A DNA stretch of 47,503 nucleotides, from assembly GCA_002423615.1 (NCBI GenBank), contig DIKO01000045.1, positions 12,809 to 60,311 of the forward strand, read 5' to 3'. How positions within the stretch are numbered: position 1 is the first letter of the stretch; every line of letters starts with the position of its first letter. This document shows, piece by piece, positions 8,920 through 15,051 of this stretch. The position numbers and the translations under genes were made by a program. The notes under the pieces were generated by a model. The model was not told the DNA's origin, searched no databases, and worked only from the letters and a program-made list of their open reading frames with translations. The DNA comes from Desulfobacteraceae bacterium UBA5616 (GTDB lineage: Bacteria > Desulfobacterota > Desulfobacteria > Desulfobacterales > UBA5616).

Positions 8920-8996
8920 CCCGACAATCGTGTAACCCCAAGGTGGGTTTACCTTAAGGGATTTACCTCTGGAAGCAGTAAGCGACTTCCAGACCC
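8885..8996 (-). promoter_or_regulatory. Structured leader RNA, copy B (riboswitch-like, promoter-distal)
   Basis: Read on the minus strand from 8996 the RNA shows four parts. Helix 1 is CTGGAAG with CTTCCAG. Helix 2 is AATCCC with GGGGTT, enclosing an inner helix AAGGT/ACCTT. A strand GATTGT (8929-8924) can pair with ACAATC (8917-8912). A terminator hairpin uses that same ACAATC. Copy A (9038-9157) has the same order of elements, with paired changes in helices 1 and 2 and an invariant core from ACACGATTGTCGGG onward. Competing antiterminator and terminator pairings are the hallmark of transcription-attenuating riboswitches or protein-binding leaders. I do not recognise a known class. No ligand can be assigned. 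Confidence 0.75.
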
Positions 8997-9037
8997 AGGA
9001 ACCGCTTTTTTTAAAGAAAAGCTGTCAGATCTTTTTT

Positions 9038-9075
9038 AAAAAAAAGGCCGCAACCTGATACTTCAGATTGTGGCC
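9038..9075 (-). terminator. Intrinsic terminator of leader copy A
   Basis: On the minus strand GGCCACAAtCTGA pairs with TCAGgTTGCGGCC around AGTA, with one A/C mismatch, and is followed by eight T (9045-9038). It uses the same invariant loop and upper stem as the terminator of copy B, but has a longer GC base. Confidence 0.88.
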
Positions 9076-9157
9076 CGACAATCGTGTAAGCCCAAGGTGT
9101 TTTTACCTTAAAGGGCTAACCTCTGAAAATATAAATAATGGTATTATTTCCAGACCC
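9038..9157 (-). promoter_or_regulatory. Structured leader RNA, copy A (riboswitch-like, promoter-proximal)
   Basis: This is the first of two tandem copies, beginning about 25 bases after the predicted transcription start. Minus-strand elements in order are GGGTCTGGAAA, an AT-rich loop, TTTTCAGAGG closing helix 1, AGCCC/GGGCT around AAGGT/ACCTT (helix 2), then ACACGATTGTCGGG, then a terminator. Compared with copy B, helix 1 changes A-T to G-C at one pair and G-T to G-C at another. Helix 2 changes G-C to T-G. The GT/AC closing pairs are kept. GATTGT (9083-9078) can pair with ACAATC (9071-9066), which would break the terminator. Paired changes within one locus argue for selected RNA structure rather than a simple DNA repeat. 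Confidence 0.75.
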
Positions 9158-9187
9158 TGAATAATTAACAGATAAAAAGTTTCTCTT

Positions 9188-9216
9188 TGAATAAAATTTG
9201 AAAACCGGTTTGTCAA
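9188..9216 (-). promoter_or_regulatory. Sigma70-type promoter for the tandem leader and export operon
   Basis: The -35 box TTGACA (9216-9211) is a perfect match and contains the TGA stop codon of cobA-hemD. A 17-base spacer is followed by TATTCA (9193-9188) as the -10 box. Transcription would start near 9181 and run on the minus strand into leader copy A. This fixes the direction in which the tandem RNA is read. Confidence 0.72.
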
Positions 9217-10766
9217 GCATTTTCGTCAGAGGGTAAATCTTTCCGGTTTGTCCCCAATCGGTTCAGGATGGCGTCGCAGAGGCCGTCAATGGTGTACTCA
9301 TTTGCCACGATATCCACGGTGAATCCCATTTTTTCAGCAGTTTGTGCGGTAATGGGGCCGATGCAGGCGACGGTTACGCCCTCCATGAGCTCCTTTAAGG
9401 ATCCTTCCGGCAGCAGGGCTTTGAAATTGTTTACGGTCGAGGAGCTGGTGAAGGTGACCATGTCAGCTGTTTTTTCTTTGAGATATTGTTTCAGTGCCCC
9501 GGCATTATGCCCCTCCAAAACGGTTCTGTACGCTGTAATTTCGTCCACCTCCGCACCCATTTTCCTGAGTTGTACGGGAAGAACGGGTCTGGCCAGCTCT
9601 GCTCTCGGCAGAAGTACCTTTTTCCCACTTACATTTTTCTTTTCAAATGCTGCTACCACCGCTTCGGCAACGTAGCTCTCCGGAACGATATCGCTCCGAA
9701 GGCCGTAATCCATGAGTCTGCCCGCAGTGGCCGGTCCGATGCAGGCTGTTTTGATGTGCCCCAGGCATCGGACATCTTTGTTTTGGGCTAACAGCCGGTC
9801 GAAGAAAAAACGGACCCCGTTGACGCTGGTGAATATCAGCCAGTCATAGGAGGAAATGCGTTCGATGGCCCTGTCCAGGGGTTTAAAATCATCCGGAGGC
9901 GCCACGGCGATCGTGGGAAATTCGATGCAGCGGGCGCCCAGATCGGAAAGCTTTTTCACCAGGTCGCTGGCCTGTTCCCGTGCCCGTGTGACGATGATGC
10001 ATTTTCCCAGAAGAGGCCGGTTTTCGAACCATTTCAACCGGTCTCTCAGCTTTACCACTTCTCCCACCACGATAATGGATGGCGGTTTCAGACCCACCCG
10101 GTTGACCTCATCCACAATGGTTAAAAGGGTGCCGGATACCACCTGCTGATCCGTGGTAGTCCCCCACCGGATAAGGGCCACCGGTGTATTTTCAGGCCTG
10201 CCGTTCTCTATGAGCTTCCTGGTAATAAGGGGGAGATTTTTTACCCCCATCAGAAAAACAACGGTTCCGATTCCCTTCGCGAGAGATTTCCAGTCAATAC
10301 CCGATTCGGTCTTGGTCGGGTCCTCGTGTCCTGTGACAAACGCCACGGTGGGGGTAAAGCTTCGATGGGTCAGGGGTATTCCGGCATAGGCCGGTGCGGC
10401 AATGGCGGATGTAACCCCGGGAACTATTTCGAATTCAATGCCGGCGTCCACCAGCTCTTCCGCCTCTTCCCCGCCTCTTCCGAAAATAAAGGGATCTCCC
10501 CCTTTTAAACGGGTTACCGATAATCCCTGCCTGGCTTTTTCGATGATCAGATCGTTGATCTTATCCTGGGCAAGAGTGTGGTCCCCTCCTTTTTTCCCCA
10601 CATAAATCATTTCCGAATCGGGTCCGGCATGATGGAGAAGGGCAGGGGATGCGAGATAATCATAAATGACCACATCGGCTTCCCGAATGCAGGAAAGGCC
10701 TTTAACCGTGATCAGACCGGGATCACCCGGGCCGGCGCCGACCAGATATACTTTACCGTGTTTCAT
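9213..10766 (-). CDS. cobA-hemD: Uroporphyrinogen-III C-methyltransferase / uroporphyrinogen-III synthase fusion
   Basis: The protein has 517 residues from ATG 10766; a TTG ten codons upstream is less likely. Residues 1-245 are the SAM-dependent methyltransferase: VGAGPGDPGLITVKG near 6, GGDPFIFGRGGEEAEEL near 88, and an invariant GIPLTHR. It makes precorrin-2 for siroheme, cobalamin and alternative heme. From about 260 a HemD domain follows, which closes the tetrapyrrole ring with inversion of ring D. Fusions of this kind are common in anaerobes such as clostridia and Desulfobacterota. It overlaps hemC by 14 bases, so three consecutive steps are encoded together. Its stop codon lies inside the -35 box of the next operon. 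Confidence 0.95.
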   Translation of the reverse strand: MKHGKVYLVGAGPGDPGLITVKGLSCIREADVVIYDYLASPALLHHAGPDSEMIYVGKKGGDHTLAQDKINDLIIEKARQGLSVTRLKGGDPFIFGRGGEEAEELVDAGIEFEIVPGVTSAIAAPAYAGIPLTHRSFTPTVAFVTGHEDPTKTESGIDWKSLAKGIGTVVFLMGVKNLPLITRKLIENGRPENTPVALIRWGTTTDQQVVSGTLLTIVDEVNRVGLKPPSIIVVGEVVKLRDRLKWFENRPLLGKCIIVTRAREQASDLVKKLSDLGARCIEFPTIAVAPPDDFKPLDRAIERISSYDWLIFTSVNGVRFFFDRLLAQNKDVRCLGHIKTACIGPATAGRLMDYGLRSDIVPESYVAEAVVAAFEKKNVSGKKVLLPRAELARPVLPVQLRKMGAEVDEITAYRTVLEGHNAGALKQYLKEKTADMVTFTSSSTVNNFKALLPEGSLKELMEGVTVACIGPITAQTAEKMGFTVDIVANEYTIDGLCDAILNRLGTNRKDLPSDENA

Positions 10767-11700
10767 TTTTGATGAAATCTTCTTTAAGGGTGTCAATGAT
10801 GGTTTGCGCCCCCATGGCGATCAGTCTGTCTCCGAGGGCTTTCCCGATAGAAACGGATTGCTCCGGATTTCCATCGAGGGTGTCTTTCAAAAGGGTCTTG
10901 CCGTCGACCGAGGCCACCATGCCGGTCAGGGTGAATCTGCCGTTTTCAAGCCTGCCGAAGGCCGCTATGGGTGTCTGGCATCCACCCCCTAACCGGGTTA
11001 AAAAGGCCCGCTCGCCCATGATCACGGTCCGGGTATCCGGGTGATCCAGGGTTTCAAGGACGGCGTTGATCTTTTCATCATTTTTCCGGCACTCGATGCA
11101 AAGGGCACCCTGGCCTACGGCGGGCAACAGGATATTTTCATCCAGATATTCGGTAATGCGGTTTGCAAGACCCATCCGGAGGATGCCCGCCGCCGCCAGT
11201 ATGATGGCATCCAGATCCGTTGTTTTCAGTTTTCTCAGACGGGTCTCAAGGTTCCCCCGTAACGGTTCGATGCGAAAATCCGGTCTGGCATTAAGCATCT
11301 GGGACCCCCGACGAAGGCTGCTGGTGCCGATTCTGGCTCCCGCCGGAAGCATGGAAAGGGGCTTATTATTTTTTGAAATTAATACGTCGTTGGGGTTTTC
11401 CCGGAGGGGAACGGCGCCGATGTGGAGTTCCGGAGGCAGTTCCGCAGGCATGTCCTTCATGCTGTGAACGGCGAGATCGACCCGGTTGTCCAGCAATGCT
11501 TCTTCGATTTCCTTGACAAATAGCCCTTTGCCGCCCACGCGGGCCAGGGGAACATCCAGAATTTTATCCCCTCGGGTTTTAATGACAACGAGAGAAACCC
11601 CGCTTTCAGGGAAATTTTCTTCGATTCTGGACTTGACCCAGTTGGCCTGCCACAGGGCCAGGCGGCTTCCCCGCGTTCCGATTCTGATGGTCTTTAACAT
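10753..11700 (-). CDS. hemC: Porphobilinogen deaminase (hydroxymethylbilane synthase)
   Basis: This enzyme joins four porphobilinogens into hydroxymethylbilane. The 315-residue product starts at ATG 11700 (MLKTIRIGTRGSRLALWQAN); longer upstream starts would run through the FmdB-type gene. The dipyrromethane cofactor cysteine is in GGGCQTPIAAFG near residue 241. Other family motifs are VHSMKDMP and IGTSSLRRGSQ. The A of its start codon is shared with the stop of the preceding zinc-ribbon gene (TGATG), and its end overlaps cobA-hemD. This gives a tightly coupled tetrapyrrole cassette. Confidence 0.97.
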   Translation of the reverse strand: MLKTIRIGTRGSRLALWQANWVKSRIEENFPESGVSLVVIKTRGDKILDVPLARVGGKGLFVKEIEEALLDNRVDLAVHSMKDMPAELPPELHIGAVPLRENPNDVLISKNNKPLSMLPAGARIGTSSLRRGSQMLNARPDFRIEPLRGNLETRLRKLKTTDLDAIILAAAGILRMGLANRITEYLDENILLPAVGQGALCIECRKNDEKINAVLETLDHPDTRTVIMGERAFLTRLGGGCQTPIAAFGRLENGRFTLTGMVASVDGKTLLKDTLDGNPEQSVSIGKALGDRLIAMGAQTIIDTLKEDFIKNETR

Positions 11701-11933
11701 CAGTGGCCGCAACTCGCGCAGCTCGATGAAGAACAGCCGCTGCACCCGGATGTTGAGGCGGAGGCCCTGACCGTTTCCCCTCCGCTGCCCTTGCTGAAGA
11801 ATCCGCAGGCGGACATTAATCTCACGATGCTTTTCCCGCTGCATGAGGGGCATTCCCCGGGTTCATCCCCGCCGAAGACCAGGTATTCGAAATTATGATT
11901 GCAGCCTTTGCAATGGTACTCGTATATGGGCAT
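11700..11933 (-). CDS. FmdB-family zinc ribbon protein
   Basis: The protein has 77 residues from ATG 11933, preceded by a good SD (AAAGGAGAG). The N-terminus MPIYEYHCKGCNHNFEYLV and the second knuckle CPSC give the FmdB-type four-cysteine zinc ribbon. The tail is unusual: glycine, serine and cysteine rich, with SGCSGCSSSSCASCGH. This could bind a metal or cluster. FmdB proteins are called regulators of formamidase or methylotrophy genes, but their biochemical role is unproven. It sits directly upstream of hemC with a one-base overlap, in the selA-to-cobA operon. Confidence 0.85.
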   Translation of the reverse strand: MPIYEYHCKGCNHNFEYLVFGGDEPGECPSCSGKSIVRLMSACGFFSKGSGGETVRASASTSGCSGCSSSSCASCGH

Positions 11934-11998
11934 TTTAAAGCTCTCCTTTTTGTAATCCTCACGACAAACCAAAAACTTCAACAGGTGACCCATGATAA

Positions 11999-13303
11999 TC
12001 ACGGCAACGGATTAATCAAGGCTTTTACTTTCCGGATGTCTTCCGAAGCATCAATCCCCAGTTCACTTGCCGATTCAAATTCGGCCAGGGCGTTCTTGAA
12101 TTTATTCAGCTTGGTATACAGATGGCCGAGCCTGAGGCGAAATAGGCCGTTTTCGGGAGAAATGTCAACACTTTGTTGACAGAATAAAATGGAGATTTCA
12201 GGGTTTTCCCCTTTTTTGTCAAACAGGAATCCAAGGGCTGAAAGGGAAGCGGAATCCTGGGGGTTTTCCTTGATAGCCCGCTTGAAAGCGGAAATGGCCT
12301 GTTCGATCAACCCCAATTCTGTATGGCATTCCCCGAGAAACCGGTAACCGGATCCGTTTTCCGGTTTCAGGGTGATGGCCCTCTCGAAATAAGGCCGGGC
12401 CTTTTCCGTTAATTCCAGGTCCATGTAAATTTTGCCGGTTTGATAGGCCACCTCAAACCGGGTCGGGTTTAAGGCCCCGGCTTTCAGAAAATATTCCAGC
12501 GCTTTTTGGGGATTCCGGGTTAATTTCAACACCAGGCCCCCATTGTACCAGGCCATTTCTTCCCCGGGATCGAGGCTGACGGCGGTTTCAAAATGCGCGA
12601 TGGCTTTTTCAAAATCGCCCATAACGCCGTAACACACCCCCAGACTGTTATGAACATTTATGTTGTTAGGATCGAGGTCAAGAGCAGCGGTAAATTCCGC
12701 GACCGCTTTTTCCATGTCCTTGTGCTGATAGAAATGATCCCCACTGATATTCAGGGTCACAGAATCCAGGACAACGGTGCTGTTCGGGCCTAAAAATGCC
12801 GCGTGATCAAGGGCTTTCCGGGCGTTGTCAATGATTTGATCCTTGCCGAATAAAAGCGTGGGATAGACGGCGATGCCGACGGATACGGTGTTTTTGCCTG
12901 TTTCGGATATTTTTTGCTGGATCTGTCCGGCTGCTTTAACGCAATCCCCCCTATCTTTTTCCGGAAACACACAGGCAAACAAAAACGTGTCGAGCTGCCC
13001 CAATAAACAGGATTCCGTTTTGCAGAAAGCGGTTAGTACCTCTGCAATTCCCAGGGCATCCTCTGGTTGAGGTTTTCCCCCATCGGCGTGTTCATCCATT
13101 CTAACGGCCAATACCCCGAAGCTTTCCAGGGGTGTGACTTCGGCTGCGATTCTGTCAAAAAATGATGATCCGGCTGAAAGTCCGGGCAGGACAGCCTGAA
13201 TGTCCCCCGATTTTTCATCGACGGCGATTTCATCCGTTCTATAAAATAAAAACTGCTGTTCGGTTTTGCTGCTGTGAAACAGTCCCTGCTGATCTTTTTT
13301 CAT
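11999..13303 (-). CDS. TPR protein with N-terminal degenerate GGDEF-like domain
   Basis: The protein has 434 residues in two parts. Residues about 55-200 look like a GGDEF/nucleotidyl-cyclase fold: SFGVLAVRMDEHADGG, an LTAFCK...LFACVFP strand pair where the GGDEF loop should be, and the late motif VSVGIAVYP. The catalytic GG(D/E)EF signature is replaced by LGQLDTF, so it should not make cyclic di-GMP. Residues about 210-434 hold at least six tetratricopeptide repeats with the usual W/L/G/Y/A/P pattern (NVHNSLGVCYGVMGDFEKAI). It probably acts as a cytoplasmic protein-protein scaffold. The ATG shares a base with the selA stop codon. I do not know its target. Confidence 0.8.
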   Translation of the reverse strand: MKKDQQGLFHSSKTEQQFLFYRTDEIAVDEKSGDIQAVLPGLSAGSSFFDRIAAEVTPLESFGVLAVRMDEHADGGKPQPEDALGIAEVLTAFCKTESCLLGQLDTFLFACVFPEKDRGDCVKAAGQIQQKISETGKNTVSVGIAVYPTLLFGKDQIIDNARKALDHAAFLGPNSTVVLDSVTLNISGDHFYQHKDMEKAVAEFTAALDLDPNNINVHNSLGVCYGVMGDFEKAIAHFETAVSLDPGEEMAWYNGGLVLKLTRNPQKALEYFLKAGALNPTRFEVAYQTGKIYMDLELTEKARPYFERAITLKPENGSGYRFLGECHTELGLIEQAISAFKRAIKENPQDSASLSALGFLFDKKGENPEISILFCQQSVDISPENGLFRLRLGHLYTKLNKFKNALAEFESASELGIDASEDIRKVKALINPLP

Positions 13304-14724
13304 TATCGGGCCGTAGTGTTCATGAGATTTGTAAAAGCGTTTTCGATATATGGGAATTCTTCTTCCCGGACCGTTCTTAAATCCAGAATAAACCGGTTAC
13401 TCTCAATTCTGCCGATGATCGGCGGTAATTGGAAGCGTAATTGTTTTTCAATAAAATTGACCGTCATCCCCTCAATGGTGATGCCCAGGCATTTGCTGGG
13501 TATCTCGAGGAGGGGCAAGGAGCCCCCCCCCGCCTTAGATGCCAGATCCATCAATTGAACGTCAAGGCGAGGATCGTCAATGGCCAGAAGGCGTTTCTGA
13601 AGGGCCAGGGCCTTTTGTTCAATCTGCATAAAGGGGAGGGTCAGCAACCGGAGGGTGGGGATGTTCTGCACCGCTGTTTCGGGGTCCCGGTAGTGGCGCA
13701 GGGTCATCTCCAGGGCGGCCAGGGTGAGTTTGTCAATCCGAAGGGCCCGGGTAATGGGGTTTTTCTTGATTTCGTCGATGAACTCTTTTTTCCCCACGAT
13801 GATGCCGGCCTGGGGACCGCCCAAAAGCTTGTCTCCGCTGAAGGTGACGACATCGGCTCCGGCTTTGACGGATTCCTGAACAGTGGGCTCCTTCACCAGA
13901 CCATATCGAGAAAAATCCACAAAAGTGCCGCTGCCCAGGTCTTCCATGACGGGGATATGGTACTGGGATCCCAGCCGGACCAGATCTTCAAGGGGCACTG
14001 CCTTATGAAATCCCACAATGCAGAAGTTGCTCTGATGCACTTTCAACAACAGGCCCGTGTCACTCTCAATGGCCCCTTCATAATCATGGAAATGGGTGCG
14101 GTTGGTGGTGCCCACCTCTTTTAAAATCGCACCACTTTTACGCATCACGTCCGGAATTCTGAAAGACCCCCCGATTTCTACCAGTTCTCCCCTGGAGACC
14201 ACGGCCTTTTTACCCCTGGAGAGCGTCTCCAGGCACAACAGCACGGCCCCGGCATTGTTGTTCACCACCATGGCCGATTCAGCCCCGGAAATTTCACAGA
14301 GAAGGCCTTCCACAGCGCTGTATCGGGAGCCGCGCCGCCCCTTTTCCAGGTCGAATTCCAGATTGGTGTAATTCTGCGCAATGGTTGCGATGTTCTCCAC
14401 GGCATCCCGGGGGAGAAGAGAGCGTCCCAGGTTGGTGTGAATCACGATGCCCGTGGCATTCACCACCCGTCTTAAATTCAGTGCCATTAAGCGGCTTACA
14501 TTCTGCCTGACCTTTTCCAGAACAGAAATCCGCGTCAGCAGGCATTCATCGACGGGTTCAGCGTTCTCGGTAATGTTTTTTCTGAGTCCCTCGATAACGC
14601 CGCGAACCGCGATCAAGGTCACGGATTTTGGAATATCCTGAAAAAATGGGTCTGCTTTGACCATTTCCAGAATTTTGTCCACCCCGGGAATCATTCTGAA
14701 TCGTTCCTGCTGTCGCTGGTCCAT
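13303..14724 (-). CDS. selA: L-seryl-tRNA(Sec) selenium transferase
   Basis: This PLP enzyme converts seryl-tRNA(Sec) to selenocysteinyl-tRNA(Sec) with selenophosphate. It has 473 residues, normal for SelA. It begins MDQRQQERFRMIPGVDKIL, has the region NLGRSLLPRDAVENIA, and carries the PLP lysine in FSGDKLLGGPQAGIIVGKK near residue 296. Its presence shows the host makes selenoproteins, although selB, selC and selD are not in the window. It is the first gene of a minus-strand operon that continues into the TPR, zinc-ribbon and heme genes. A modest SD (AGGAC) precedes the ATG. Confidence 0.97.
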   Translation of the reverse strand: MDQRQQERFRMIPGVDKILEMVKADPFFQDIPKSVTLIAVRGVIEGLRKNITENAEPVDECLLTRISVLEKVRQNVSRLMALNLRRVVNATGIVIHTNLGRSLLPRDAVENIATIAQNYTNLEFDLEKGRRGSRYSAVEGLLCEISGAESAMVVNNNAGAVLLCLETLSRGKKAVVSRGELVEIGGSFRIPDVMRKSGAILKEVGTTNRTHFHDYEGAIESDTGLLLKVHQSNFCIVGFHKAVPLEDLVRLGSQYHIPVMEDLGSGTFVDFSRYGLVKEPTVQESVKAGADVVTFSGDKLLGGPQAGIIVGKKEFIDEIKKNPITRALRIDKLTLAALEMTLRHYRDPETAVQNIPTLRLLTLPFMQIEQKALALQKRLLAIDDPRLDVQLMDLASKAGGGSLPLLEIPSKCLGITIEGMTVNFIEKQLRFQLPPIIGRIESNRFILDLRTVREEEFPYIENAFTNLMNTTAR

Positions 14725-15051
14725 TTTGTCCTGTTCTCGATAGGATGCCCGTTTACGGGTTTACGCGCATTACCGCTGAAAAAGTTCATATCATTATAAT
14801 TTTAGGTATTTCAATACTTATATCGACGTTTACCCGATGATCCTGAACCCCCTGCCGAGGTTTCAAAATTAAGCGCTTGATTTGGTTCGTTCAATCGGTG
14901 AAAATAATGCCGGACATCGTCAAATTCTTTTAATTCATTCCACATCTATGATATGCATAAACACTGACCAAAGTCTTTCGGAGCCCTTGTCACTGTTTGG
15001 CTGGATGATTAAATCAACTTCGCCGTTTAAAAACCAAGAAGGAGACATCGC
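14725..15051 (+). other. Divergent intergenic region between selA and the AOR gene
   Basis: These 327 AT-richer bases must hold promoters for both directions. I see a palindrome CCCGTTTACGGG at 14748-14759 in the selA leader and a good SD (AAGGAGAC) just before 15052. I could not find a convincing -35/-10 pair, a tRNA (including tRNA-Sec) or a small gene with a ribosome-binding site. Confidence 0.5.

Noticed and set aside
8885..9157. Tandem units read as a two-unit CRISPR or mobile repeat
   Set aside because: Only two units exist, they differ by compensatory changes, there are no spacers of equal length, and each ends in a terminator after a promoter. A structured leader explains them better.
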